Shown here one piece after another: positions 1 through 8,540 of a stretch of 64,000 nt of DNA. Source of the DNA: Alloprevotella sp. (GTDB taxonomy: Bacteria > Bacteroidota > Bacteroidia > Bacteroidales > Bacteroidaceae); the NCBI GenBank assembly GCA_017471505.1, contig JAFUTC010000010.1, positions 1 through 64,000 of the forward strand, read 5' to 3'. The position numbers and the translations under genes are program-made. The notes below the pieces were generated by a model. The model was not told where the DNA came from. It saw only the letters and a program-made list of their open reading frames with translations, and did no database searches. Every line of letters starts with the position of its first letter. Position 1 is the first letter of the stretch.

Positions 1-240
1 CGGCTCGTTGCCCCGCAGACGCGATAGCTCTATCTGCTCGCGGTGTTCCTCGATCCAGTCGTTGAACTGCTTGGGCATGTCGTTGACGGCATTCTCGCTG
101 TCTTCGGGTGCGGTAGGTTCTTCGCCCCGGAGCATGCGTTCCTCATCGGCCTTGAACTCTTCGTCGGTCTTGAAGATGGTGGTGGCGTAGCAACGGCAGT
201 AAGGGTGCCACCCGGTGAACTTGAAGTCCTTCGGGTAGAT
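1..240 (-). pseudogene. 5'-truncated phage head morphogenesis (minor capsid) protein fragment
   Basis: Reading the minus strand from 240 down gives an open frame of 80 codons that runs off the left edge. It begins IYPKDFKFTGWHPYCRCYAT and continues with FKTDEEFKADEERMLRGEEP and a stretch ending near FNDWIEEHREQIELSRLRG. The GWHPxCRC signature followed by KTDEEF is, from my knowledge of the family, typical of Mu gpF / SPP1 gp7-like minor head proteins in Bacteroidetes prophages. No start codon lies upstream: the frame runs into the AT-rich repeat array at 239-340 and meets a TAA there. The N-terminal part is therefore missing, and the break coincides with the array. It is best read as a prophage remnant. 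The C-terminus may be intact beyond the window. Confidence 0.55.
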
Positions 241-340
241 TGCATAATTGAATTGGGAAAATTGGATTATGCAATTTGAAAATTCAATTATGCAATTTTA
301 AAATTGCCTTATGTAATTTTTGAAAACCATAAGGCAATTT
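239..340. repeat. AT-rich ~21-bp-unit array, copy 1 of 6
   Basis: About 100 bp of units such as ATTGGATTATGCAATTTG and ATTCAATTATGCAATTTT spaced about 21 bp apart. It ends on the right with a T-tract and a divergent terminal unit (AACCATAAGGCAATTTCGG). It lies between the phage fragment and ftsY and is related to the arrays near 10.7, 18.6, 29.1, 42.5 and 55.4 kb. Confidence 0.85.
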
Positions 341-427
341 CGGTGCGGCACAGGCTGCCGGGCTGCCGGGGCTATGGTGCAATCGGACTTTATTTTGCGA
401 AAACGCAGCATTTGCGAGAGTTCTTTG

Positions 428-435
428 TATATTTG
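428..435 (+). promoter_or_regulatory. Possible -7 element for ftsY
   Basis: TATATTTG matches the Bacteroidetes -7 consensus TAnnTTTG, 31 bp before the ftsY ATG. The nearest upstream TTTG (411-414) is only 13 bp away, shorter than the usual 19-20 bp, so the call is weak. Confidence 0.35.
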
Positions 436-466
436 TATGTTTTTACCAGTTAGCATTTAGAATCAG

Positions 467-1429
467 ATGGCTCTGTTCGACTTTTTGAAAAACAAGGAAA
501 AGAAGGAAGTGCTTGACAAAGGCTTGGAGAAGACCAAGAGCAACCTTCTCGACAAGATTGCCCGCGTGGTGGTGGGCAAGTCGGCTGTCGACGAGGATGT
601 GCTTGACGATTTGGAGGACGTGCTTATCACCTCGGACGTAGGCGTAGACACGACCATCGAAATCATCCGTCGCATCGAGGAGCGTGTCAGGCGTGAGAAA
701 TATTTGGGCACGGCCGAGCTCAACAGGATGCTTTGCGAGGAGATAGAGGCCTTGCTTGCCGAGAACGACCATAGTCTGGCCACCGGCGACGTCGGACGTT
801 CGGAAGCGGGCGAGCCTTATGTGGTGCTGGTTGTCGGCGTCAACGGCGTGGGCAAGACTACCACCATCGGCAAGCTGGCACAGAAACTGAAGAACGAAGG
901 CCACAGTGTGGTTTTAGGTGCGGCCGACACGTTCCGTGCTGCGGCCATTGAGCAGCTTTCCGTATGGGCCGAGCGCATCGGAGTGCCTCTCGTCAAGCAG
1001 CAAATGGGCAGCGACCCGGCCAGCGTAGCCTACGACACGCTGTCTTCGGCCAAGGCATCGGGAGCAGACGTAGTGCTGATTGATACCGCAGGGCGCTTGC
1101 ACAATAAGGTGGGACTGATGAACGAACTCACAAAGATAAAAAACGTGATGAAGAAGATTGTGCCGTCTGCCCCACATGAAATTCTCCTCGTCTTGGACGG
1201 CTCGACCGGCCAGAATGCCTTTGAGCAGGCCAAGCAGTTTGTGAAGGCTACAAACATTACCGGTCTGGTTATAACTAAACTCGACGGCACGGCAAAGGGC
1301 GGCGTAGTCATCGGCATCTCCCATCAACTGAATGTGCCAGTCCGCTATATCGGCGTGGGCGAGGGTATTGACGACCTGCAGGCCTTTGACAAGAAGTCGT
1401 TTGTAGAGAGTCTGTTCATTTCTAAGTAA
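467..1429 (+). CDS. ftsY: Signal recognition particle receptor FtsY
   Basis: SRP receptor GTPase that docks ribosome-nascent chain/SRP complexes at the inner membrane for co-translational insertion. The 320 residues hold a helical N domain (about 1-100) and the SRP-type G domain. The P-loop GVNGVGKTTT is at 124-133, DTAGR at 206-210 and TKLD at 270-273. The long acidic A domain of E. coli FtsY is absent, as is usual for short FtsY proteins, so membrane binding would rest on the lysine-rich N-terminus (FLKNKEKKEV). It heads the + strand run and is 13 bp upstream of rimO. It is the first intact gene beside the phage fragment and repeat array. Confidence 0.97.
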   Translation: MALFDFLKNKEKKEVLDKGLEKTKSNLLDKIARVVVGKSAVDEDVLDDLEDVLITSDVGVDTTIEIIRRIEERVRREKYLGTAELNRMLCEEIEALLAENDHSLATGDVGRSEAGEPYVVLVVGVNGVGKTTTIGKLAQKLKNEGHSVVLGAADTFRAAAIEQLSVWAERIGVPLVKQQMGSDPASVAYDTLSSAKASGADVVLIDTAGRLHNKVGLMNELTKIKNVMKKIVPSAPHEILLVLDGSTGQNAFEQAKQFVKATNITGLVITKLDGTAKGGVVIGISHQLNVPVRYIGVGEGIDDLQAFDKKSFVESLFISK

Positions 1430-1442
1430 ACCGAATCATACC

Positions 1443-2756
1443 TTGAAGAAGCAAGTTGACATCATCACAATGGGCTGCTCCAAAAATCTGGTCGATTCGG
1501 AGTGCTTGTTGCAGCAGTTCAGGGAAAGCGGGTTTCAGGCATTCCACAATCCCGAGGAACTGCATGGTGGTACGGCTATTGTCAATACATGTGGGTTTAT
1601 TGCCGACGCCAAGGAAGAGAGCGTTAATATGATTCTCGAACTTTGCGAGGAAAAGAATGCCGGAAATCTTGAGAAAGTCATTGTCATGGGTTGTTTGTCC
1701 GAACGCTATCTGACGGAACTTAGGCAAGAGATTCCAGAGGTGGACCGATTCTATGGGAAGTTCAATTGGAAAACGCTGTTGAATGACCTGAAAATCGACT
1801 ATGATACCGATTCCTTCCAGCGCAACCTCACAACGTCCGGACACTATGCCTACATCAAGATAGGCGAAGGGTGCAATCGCCATTGTGCCTATTGCGCCAT
1901 TCCGCTCATTACCAAACACCACGTTAGTCGTCCTATGGAAGACATCTTGGCCGAAATGCAGCGACTGGCCGATACGGGTGTGACCGAATTCCAAATCATA
2001 GAACAGGAACTGACCGACTATGGCCGCGACCTCTACGGTCGTCCGTCCATCGCCGAACTGGTTCGGGCCATGACGCAGATTAAAGGTGTGGAATGGATAC
2101 GCCTGCATTATGCCTACCCGCACGATTTCCCGCTCGATTTGCTCGATGTAATCCGCAATTCTCCCAAGGTGTGCAACTATCTCGACATAGCCTTGCAGCA
2201 TATCAACGATGAGGTGCTGGCCCGCATGCGTCGCCATGTCACGAAAGCCGACACTTTGAAGTTGATAGAAGAGATGCGTCGTCGCGTTCCGGGCATATGC
2301 ATTCGCACGACACTGATGGTGGGATTTCCTGGAGAGACAGAAGAACAGTTCCAAGAGTTGGTCGAGTTTGTCAAATGGGCACGTTTCGACCGAATGGGCG
2401 CATTTGCCTACAGCGAAGAAGAGGGCACCTATGCCGCACTGCACTATGAGGACGACGTGCCGGCCGACGTCAAGCAACGACGCCTAGAGAAACTGATGCA
2501 AGTGCAGCAGCAGATTTCTACCCAAATCAACCAAGAGCGGGTAGGGCAGAGTCTGAAGACTGTAATAGACCGCCTGGAAGGAGACTATTTCATCGGGCGT
2601 ACGGAATACGATTCTCCCGACGTCGATTGCGAGGTACTAATCCCCCACACAGAGCAATTGGAGATTGGAAAATACTATTTGGTGAAAATAACGGATGCTG
2701 ATGAGTTTGACCTTTATGGAACCACTCTGACAGACAAACTTATTTTGCATGAATAA
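1443..2756 (+). CDS. rimO: Ribosomal protein S12 methylthiotransferase RimO
   Basis: Radical-SAM enzyme that methylthiolates the conserved aspartate of ribosomal protein S12. The 437-residue protein has the N-terminal cluster cysteines (C12, C50, C84) and the radical-SAM CxxxCxxC (C144, C148, C151) in GEGCNRHCAYCAIPLITKHH, followed by a C-terminal TRAM-like domain (about 370-437). The start is TTG at 1443: no in-frame ATG lies between the ftsY stop and this codon, and the first internal ATG (Met10) would remove the conserved strand just before C12. Its 3' end overlaps the next gene by 8 bp, which suggests translational coupling. Confidence 0.95.
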   Translation: MKKQVDIITMGCSKNLVDSECLLQQFRESGFQAFHNPEELHGGTAIVNTCGFIADAKEESVNMILELCEEKNAGNLEKVIVMGCLSERYLTELRQEIPEVDRFYGKFNWKTLLNDLKIDYDTDSFQRNLTTSGHYAYIKIGEGCNRHCAYCAIPLITKHHVSRPMEDILAEMQRLADTGVTEFQIIEQELTDYGRDLYGRPSIAELVRAMTQIKGVEWIRLHYAYPHDFPLDLLDVIRNSPKVCNYLDIALQHINDEVLARMRRHVTKADTLKLIEEMRRRVPGICIRTTLMVGFPGETEEQFQELVEFVKWARFDRMGAFAYSEEEGTYAALHYEDDVPADVKQRRLEKLMQVQQQISTQINQERVGQSLKTVIDRLEGDYFIGRTEYDSPDVDCEVLIPHTEQLEIGKYYLVKITDADEFDLYGTTLTDKLILHE

Positions 2757-3027
2757 CAAGGAATTTATAGGCGAACTATCGCAACGCCTGCAAACCACAC
2801 CTCAGGACGCGCAAGCCTTGGTGAACGCATTTTCCGAAACACTATCTTCCGTGTTGGAAGAAGGAGATGTGCTCAACTTTCAGAATTTTGGCGTGTTTGA
2901 GGTCAAGAAAAAATTGGAGAGAATCATTGTGAATCCCTCCACCAAGCAACGTATGCTTGTTCCCCCAAAACTTACACTATCGTTCAAGCCGTCTGTACGC
3001 TTGAAGGAACAATCCAACGAAGAATGA
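2749..3027 (+). CDS. HU/IHF-family DNA-binding protein
   Basis: Small basic nucleoid protein of 92 residues, the normal HU length. It has the helical dimerisation half (NNKEFIGELSQRLQTTPQDAQALVNAFSET is helix-rich) and the beta-arm half with NFGVFEVKKK and NPSTKQRMLVPPKLTLSFKP, where the arm normally carries the intercalating proline. It overlaps rimO by 8 bp and the following HU-LysM gene by 4 bp (ATGA), so the two HU-fold genes are probably translated together and might form heterodimers; the heterodimer idea is inference. Confidence 0.9.
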   Translation: MNNKEFIGELSQRLQTTPQDAQALVNAFSETLSSVLEEGDVLNFQNFGVFEVKKKLERIIVNPSTKQRMLVPPKLTLSFKPSVRLKEQSNEE

Positions 3028-4124
3028 AACAGCGAATAACCCCACAACAATTGGTGTCTGCGCTGTCACAAAGCGAGAACATCACCAAGAAAAAGGCTGA
3101 GGCATTTCTCCGCGCTTTCTTCGACGTCGTCGAGACGGGACTCCGTGCAGACAAGACGGTGAAGGTGAAAAATTTCGGAACGTTCAAGGTCACCGAGGTA
3201 AGTGAACGCGAAAGTGTGAATATTCAGACGGGAGAACGCATACAGATTGACAGCCATTCGAAAGTGTCGTTTACTCCCGATGCCTCACTAAAGGAACAGG
3301 TGAATAAGCCATTTTCTCAGTTTCAGACGGTTGTGCTCAGCGACGATGTCGACGAAGACTTGCTCGCTAAGGAAGCCGCCAAGTTGGGACTGATGGCCGA
3401 AAGTCAGCCTGAGCCTGTCGAACCCGAGCCGGTGGCGGTCAGTGACCCTGCCCCGCTTGTCGATGTGCAAACCACTCCGACCGAACCGGTAGTTGCGGTG
3501 GAAGAGCCCGAGGCCGAAGTCTTGCCCGTCGCCGACGAACCTGTCGAATCTGAGGACGTTGCCGCCGAACCGGCCGATAGCGAGGAAACAGCAGCGGACC
3601 ATACCTACAGATTGATTTCTGAAGAAGATGAAACCAACGAACCCGAATTGAATAACGAAGAATACGAATACGAAGATATGAAACCTATACAATCAATGAG
3701 CCGCCTTGGCATTGCAACCACTCTGATAATTGCCGCGCTCTGCCTGATAGGAACTTATGTGGCAGGATATTATGATGTGCTGCATCTCAACCTCCCTAAA
3801 AAGGAACTGACTACGCAGAATAAGCAGGAAGCAAAACCTGTTGAGGCGCAGAAGAAGGACGTCCAAAATCCAGAACCTCAAACTCTTACCAACGAGCAGA
3901 AGGCAAGTAAATACGAACAGATTCCCAACGACGAATTTATCATTATTGGCGAATTGGAGCCGCATGTGATGAAGTCCGGCGAAGGTCTCTATATGTTGGC
4001 CAAGAAGGTCTATGGCGACAAGGCGTTTGCTCGCCACATCATCTTCTTCAACCAAATAAAAAATCCCGACAACGTACCCGTCGGAACGACCTTGCGCATG
4101 CCCGAACTGAGAAAGAAGAAATAA
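3024..4124 (+). CDS. HU domain - acidic linker - TM - LysM-like fusion protein
   Basis: 366 residues in an unusual order. Residues 1-93 are a second HU/IHF domain (VKVKNFGTFKVTEV, then an arm-like stretch to 85). Residues about 105-218 form a Pro/Glu/Asp-rich, probably disordered linker. Residues 228-248 (GIATTLIIAALCLIGTYVAG) are one transmembrane helix. A 45-residue linker leads to a LysM-like domain at about 310-360 (MKSGEGLYMLAKKVYGDKAF, then NPDNVPVGTTLRMP). Arg227 before the helix and the acidic/polar side after it fit an N-in topology: HU in the cytoplasm, LysM in the periplasm. A bridge between DNA and peptidoglycan is inference. It is coupled to the preceding HU gene by a 4-bp overlap. 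Confidence 0.85.
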   Translation: MKQRITPQQLVSALSQSENITKKKAEAFLRAFFDVVETGLRADKTVKVKNFGTFKVTEVSERESVNIQTGERIQIDSHSKVSFTPDASLKEQVNKPFSQFQTVVLSDDVDEDLLAKEAAKLGLMAESQPEPVEPEPVAVSDPAPLVDVQTTPTEPVVAVEEPEAEVLPVADEPVESEDVAAEPADSEETAADHTYRLISEEDETNEPELNNEEYEYEDMKPIQSMSRLGIATTLIIAALCLIGTYVAGYYDVLHLNLPKKELTTQNKQEAKPVEAQKKDVQNPEPQTLTNEQKASKYEQIPNDEFIIIGELEPHVMKSGEGLYMLAKKVYGDKAFARHIIFFNQIKNPDNVPVGTTLRMPELRKKK

Positions 4125-4158
4125 GGTCTGTGTCAAATCGATAACGAACACGCTTGCC

Positions 4159-4944
4159 ATGTCAACCAATACATTTGTCGTCACCTTTGCCAAGGGAACC
4201 TTCTGGGTGGCCAGTCGTCTGACCAAAGAGAAGTTTCCGAGTCAGATAGAATCGGTGGCAGTCAGTCCGAAGCAGTCGTTGGGTCAGCAGGTCGAACAAC
4301 TGTTTGAACGAATTTCGTCTGTCGGGAAAGCCGACGACCCCGTGGAGGTACTATGCCACACTCCGCTTGTTGTGATACCTGAAAAGGATTTCCACGAGGC
4401 CGATGCGCCGCTGCTCTATCAGTTTGCTTTCTCTAAGGCATTCGACGGGCAAGTGCTTGCCGAGGCCTTGCCTGCCGAGGGAGTTCAGTTGTTGTTCGGC
4501 GTGCCACAATCCACCTTGCGTGCTTTCTCCGTGCAAGGTCGGTCGGTATCCTTCCGCCCCGCGCTTGCTCCCTTGTTGCGTGTCATGTCACGAATGAAGA
4601 GCCGTCAGAAGGAAGGCAAGTCGTTCTTTGTGGTCTTACGTGGCGAGGAGATGAATGTGGTGGCCTTCGAAAATAGCCGGCTTACGTTGGTCAACACCTT
4701 TGAGGCCAAGACCGATGCCGACCGCGCCTATTACGTGTTCAATATGGCGCAGAAACTCAGAGCTAATTTTTCCACCGCCCTGTTTAACCTGTGGGGCGAG
4801 AGGTCGCTGGTAGAGGATACGGCCACGGAGTTCGCACAGTTTGCCAGCCAGGTAAGAACCTGTAGTATTCTTCCCTTTATCGGCGACAATCAGGAGGTCT
4901 TCACGGAGAACATTCCCATCGAATTGCAGGCTTGTTTCTTCTAA
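4159..4944 (+). CDS. DUF3822 family protein
   Basis: 261 residues with no signal peptide or membrane span. The overall pattern (a two-lobed fold with LLYQFAFSKAF near residue 90 and FFVVLRGEEMNVVAFENSRL near 155) recalls the actin-like ATPase-fold DUF3822 proteins of Bacteroidetes, which I know to sit directly before rsmD, as here (30 bp gap). The molecular function is unknown. The conserved pairing hints at a role near ribosome assembly, but that is guilt by association. Confidence 0.75.
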   Translation: MSTNTFVVTFAKGTFWVASRLTKEKFPSQIESVAVSPKQSLGQQVEQLFERISSVGKADDPVEVLCHTPLVVIPEKDFHEADAPLLYQFAFSKAFDGQVLAEALPAEGVQLLFGVPQSTLRAFSVQGRSVSFRPALAPLLRVMSRMKSRQKEGKSFFVVLRGEEMNVVAFENSRLTLVNTFEAKTDADRAYYVFNMAQKLRANFSTALFNLWGERSLVEDTATEFAQFASQVRTCSILPFIGDNQEVFTENIPIELQACFF

Positions 4945-4974
4945 TCGCATCCGATAGAAAAGCATCCAATCTAT

Positions 4975-5523
4975 ATGCGAATCATCACTGGAAAGTATAA
5001 GGGCCGTCGCTTCGACGTGCCACGGGGATTCAAGGCAAGACCGACTACCGATTTTGCCAAGGAGAATCTGTTCAATGTGCTTCGTGCCTATATCGACTTC
5101 GATGAAACTCGTGCGCTTGACCTTTTTGGCGGCACGGGAAGCATTTCGCTTGAGTTGCTTTCTCGGGGATGTGCGCCGGTTGTCTGTGTGGAAAAAGACC
5201 GCACGCATGTCGGATTTCTGCACAATCTGTTCAAAAGTCTCGGCGACCCCAATCTCCAGCTTGTCCAGGCGGATGCACTTCGCTATGTGGAGCGTGCAAA
5301 GATGGAGTTCGACCTTGTTTTTGCCGACCCTCCGTACCAATTGCCTCAGTTGGGCGAACTTCCCGAGCGGGTTCTCAATAGCAGTTGCCTGTGCGAAGGT
5401 GGTTTGTTTGTGCTTGAACACGGAAAAAACTACGATTTCAGTGCCAATCCTCATTTCCTCGAACATCGCGAATACGGAAGCGTTAATTTCAGTTTCTTCC
5501 GTAAGGGTGAGTCCGCGGAATGA
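4975..5523 (+). CDS. rsmD: 16S rRNA (guanine966-N2)-methyltransferase RsmD
   Basis: SAM-dependent methyltransferase acting on G966 of 16S rRNA during 30S assembly. The 182-residue protein begins MRIITGKYKGRRF, the typical RsmD N-terminus. It has the SAM-binding motif ALDLFGGTGSISLELLSRG (47-65), an acidic ribose-binding residue in VVCVEKD (69-75) and the catalytic DPPY at 118-121. Length is normal for the family. It lies in the + strand run with DUF3822 upstream and the U32 gene 30 bp downstream. Confidence 0.93.
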   Translation: MRIITGKYKGRRFDVPRGFKARPTTDFAKENLFNVLRAYIDFDETRALDLFGGTGSISLELLSRGCAPVVCVEKDRTHVGFLHNLFKSLGDPNLQLVQADALRYVERAKMEFDLVFADPPYQLPQLGELPERVLNSSCLCEGGLFVLEHGKNYDFSANPHFLEHREYGSVNFSFFRKGESAE

Positions 5524-5553
5524 CAATCGATTGCAACCATAACATATTCTCTG

Positions 5554-7389
5554 ATGACCATGTGCCCATCCCCTCGTCCGATTGAACTTCTTGCGCCGGC
5601 CCGTAATGTCGAGATTGGCATGGAAGCCATACGCCACGGCGCCGATGCGGTCTATATTGGCGCCGACGACTTTGGGGCGCGTCATCAGGCAGGTAATTCC
5701 GTCGACGACATCCAGCGCCTTTGCGACTATGCCCATGTGTTCGGTGCTCGGGTATATGTGACGGTCAACACGATTCTTTACGACAGCGAGCTGAAAGCCG
5801 TTGAGGCCTTGGTGCATCGCCTTTATAATGCCGGTGTGGATGCACTTATCGTGCAGGATATGGCTCTGCTCCGCCTCGATATTCCACCTATCGACCTGCA
5901 TGCGTCCACACAGATGGACATTCGTTCGGCCGACAAGGCTACATTCCTGGGAAAAGTGGGATTCTCGCAGTTGGTGCTGGCTCGCGAGTTGTCGCTCGAC
6001 GAAATTGCAATCATCCATCAATCGACAAGTGCCCGCTTGGAGGCCTTTGTACATGGGGCGTTGTGCGTGTCCTATTCTGGTTGCTGCTATGCTTCCCAGT
6101 TCTGCTTTGACCGCAGTGCAAACCGAGGGAGGTGCGCACAGTTCTGCCGGCATAGTTTTAATCTGGTCGATGCCAACGGCAAGGAAATCGTGCACGACCG
6201 CTACCTGCTGTCGCTCCACGATATGAATCGCAGCGATTCGATAGAGGACATGATTCGGGCGGGCGTTTCTTCGTTTAAGATCGAGGGACGTCTCAAGGAC
6301 ATGACCTATGTCAAGAATCTGACGGCCTACTATCGAAACCGAATTGATGCGGTTATTGAGCAGCATCTGGATGAGTTTTGCCGGTCGTCCGTGGGTCGGT
6401 CTACGTGGAAGTTCACTCCCAATCCGTCGCGTAGTTTCAACCGTGGATTTACCGACTATTTTCTTCATCGCCGTACTCAAGTCGGCGCTTTCAGTTCGCC
6501 AAAGTCCATCGGCGAATATGTAGGAGTGGTCGCTCGCTGTGAACGCCAGTTTTTCGAGGCGAGGCTCAACGCCGAACTCCATGCGGGCGATGGATTGTGC
6601 TATGTCAACGAGCAGGGTGCCTTGCAGGGATTTCGTGTGAATAGGGCCGAGGGAAACCGTGTCTTTCCTGCATCCATGCCAGACTTGACGGTGGGCACGA
6701 AACTTTATCGCAATCAGGACATGGACTTCGACAAACAGTTGGCACGTCCATCGGCCATTCGCAAAATTGGTGTGTCAGTGCAACTTGAAGTGGCAGACGG
6801 CCGTGCCTCACTGACATTGACTGACGAGACGGGACTGTTCGTGGCGATTCCCATAGCCGTCGAAGTGCAGAATGCCACGTCACCCCAGCATGCAAATATG
6901 GAGCGAATACTGGGAAAAATGGGCGACACGCCGTTTGTGGCTACTACGATATTACTCCCTTCCGAAAACTATTTCATTCCCTCTTCCGTGCTTACGCAGG
7001 CCCGGCGCACGGCTTGCGAGAAACTGGAAGCGCTGCGACACGACCATCATCGACGCAGAAAGCGCTGTCCCGAAGAGAATGTGGACTATTATAAAGAGGA
7101 CTTAGACTATACGGCCAATGTCTCCAACGCCTTGTCGCGCCAATTCTATATGGACCACGGTGTGAAGCATATTACATCTGCATTCGAATTGCAGGAGCCT
7201 CGCGAGGCGACACTAATGGAGTGTCGCCATTGCATACGCTATTCATTAGGTTTTTGCAGTCGGGAGGGGAAAAAACTGCCTTATCCCGAACCGTTGTATC
7301 TTCAGACTTCCGATTCACTTTGCTATCCGCTCGAATTCGACTGCAAGCATTGTGTAATGCGAGTGTTGAAACCGATTAAACGCCTATGA
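5554..7389 (+). CDS. Peptidase U32 family protein (RlhA/TrhP-type)
   Basis: 611 residues. The N-terminal U32 core starts IELLAPARNVEIGMEAIRHG, the usual opening of this family. The signature region near 165-205 (FVHGALCVSYSGCCYASQFC then NRGRCAQFCRH) contains several cysteines. A second cysteine group lies at the C-terminus (ECRHCIRYSLGFC and DCKHC). Members studied in E. coli hydroxylate 23S rRNA (RlhA) or tRNA (TrhP) with prephenate, so RNA hydroxylation is more likely than proteolysis; that is family knowledge. Neighbouring rimO and rsmD also modify the ribosome. Two starts (5554 or 5560) are possible. It overlaps the next gene by 4 bp. Confidence 0.82.
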   Translation: MTMCPSPRPIELLAPARNVEIGMEAIRHGADAVYIGADDFGARHQAGNSVDDIQRLCDYAHVFGARVYVTVNTILYDSELKAVEALVHRLYNAGVDALIVQDMALLRLDIPPIDLHASTQMDIRSADKATFLGKVGFSQLVLARELSLDEIAIIHQSTSARLEAFVHGALCVSYSGCCYASQFCFDRSANRGRCAQFCRHSFNLVDANGKEIVHDRYLLSLHDMNRSDSIEDMIRAGVSSFKIEGRLKDMTYVKNLTAYYRNRIDAVIEQHLDEFCRSSVGRSTWKFTPNPSRSFNRGFTDYFLHRRTQVGAFSSPKSIGEYVGVVARCERQFFEARLNAELHAGDGLCYVNEQGALQGFRVNRAEGNRVFPASMPDLTVGTKLYRNQDMDFDKQLARPSAIRKIGVSVQLEVADGRASLTLTDETGLFVAIPIAVEVQNATSPQHANMERILGKMGDTPFVATTILLPSENYFIPSSVLTQARRTACEKLEALRHDHHRRRKRCPEENVDYYKEDLDYTANVSNALSRQFYMDHGVKHITSAFELQEPREATLMECRHCIRYSLGFCSREGKKLPYPEPLYLQTSDSLCYPLEFDCKHCVMRVLKPIKRL

Positions 7390-8447
7390 AATACTTATCT
7401 GCTGCTATTTTGGCTTTGGTTGCCGTGCTGCTGTTGTTCTCCTGTGCGGACGACGAGGTCAATCCGACGAAGGGAGAGCCGTCTAACAGTTCTTCCATGT
7501 TAGTCGACAGTATTCAGTTTGTCAAGGACCATCATTATTGGATTGACGACAACTTTGTGGCAGGTGAAAAGGCTTATTTGACCGAAGATGTCAATGCCAT
7601 GCGTGGCGCGGATGGCGCGGAATTTATCTGCGATTCGTTAATCGTGGTGGAAAAAGGCACCGAAATAGCCGTGGCCGACATCTATTGCAATCCGGTCGAT
7701 TCTAATAAGACGCTTTGGTTGATGCTTGTGGTCAATGGGGAAGCCTGGCGCGGATGGATATCGGAACCTGATTTTCTGAAAATGGCAGTACCTATTTCGC
7801 CGATATCGCGGACACTTTATTGGCTGTCTGCTCACAAAATGTTGCTGCTGATAGGTTTTGGCCTGTTCACACTGTTGTGGATTGTTGTGGCATTGTTGAG
7901 TATGAGGCCTTTAGGGGCGGAGCGCACGAAAATGCTATTTGTCCCCCAGGTGTTCTTTGTGCGGTCGATGGAGACAAAAGTCCCGCGCCGGCTTTTCTAT
8001 ATGACGCTTGCCTGTGGCATGTGGACCATTTTCTTGTTCTCGTGCCGGATGGTGGGACATGTCGCTCCGGCGCTGGCCGACCACTTCTATTTTCATCCGA
8101 CCCTCAACTTTTTCCATCAGGACTTGTCGTGGATTCGGCTGTGCCTGCTCTTGGGCTGGCTGACGCTCATATTGTCAGTGTGTGCGGTGCTTGAGGCCAT
8201 TCGTACGCAAGCATGGCGCCGGGCGGCTTTTCAGTTGGTAAGGTTCTTGTGGATTATTGTAGGCGTCTATCTGATGATGGTCCTGTTGCCTTCTGTATGG
8301 GCGGTGACAGTTTTCACGGCGGTATGGCTGGCACTGTTGGTGTGGTATGGCTGGCACCTAAGGAATTTCCGGTATATGTGCGGGTATTGCGGCCGTGAGA
8401 TTACGCATTTGGGAGTTTGCCCGCATTGCGGAAAAAAGAATGTTTGA
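7386..8447 (+). CDS. Polytopic lipoprotein with SH3-like region and C-terminal zinc ribbon
   Basis: 353 residues. Signal peptide ends in a lipobox-like LLLFSC with Cys20. A periplasmic region (about 21-140) has SH3-like spacing (VVEKGTEIAVADIY, WRGWISEPDFLKM). Five hydrophobic helices follow at about 151-172, 203-221, 250-270, 285-301 and 304-324. The C-terminus carries two CxxC pairs (C332/C335 and C345/C348), a zinc ribbon that the helix count places in the cytoplasm. It is translationally coupled to the U32 gene (ATGA overlap at 7386-7389). I do not know a function. Confidence 0.6.
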   Translation: MKYLSAAILALVAVLLLFSCADDEVNPTKGEPSNSSSMLVDSIQFVKDHHYWIDDNFVAGEKAYLTEDVNAMRGADGAEFICDSLIVVEKGTEIAVADIYCNPVDSNKTLWLMLVVNGEAWRGWISEPDFLKMAVPISPISRTLYWLSAHKMLLLIGFGLFTLLWIVVALLSMRPLGAERTKMLFVPQVFFVRSMETKVPRRLFYMTLACGMWTIFLFSCRMVGHVAPALADHFYFHPTLNFFHQDLSWIRLCLLLGWLTLILSVCAVLEAIRTQAWRRAAFQLVRFLWIIVGVYLMMVLLPSVWAVTVFTAVWLALLVWYGWHLRNFRYMCGYCGREITHLGVCPHCGKKNV

Positions 8448-8540
8448 ACTGCGTTTTTTCCGACTTACTCGCCGAAAATGAAAAAGTCACACTAATTTCG
8501 CAACCATAATAACAACGAACGAGCAATAAATTCCCGACGA

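Noticed and set aside
239..340. AT-rich arrays as CRISPR
   Set aside because: Units of about 21 bp are contiguous and similar throughout, without unique 30-bp spacers, and no cas genes are nearby.
411..435. TTTG plus TATATTTG as a full ftsY promoter
   Set aside because: The spacer is 13 bp, too short for the usual 19-20 bp; only the -7 element is listed, with low confidence.
4636..6582. 648-codon minus-strand frame opposite DUF3822, rsmD and U32
   Set aside because: Antisense to three well-supported genes; composition fits a shadow frame in GC-biased DNA.
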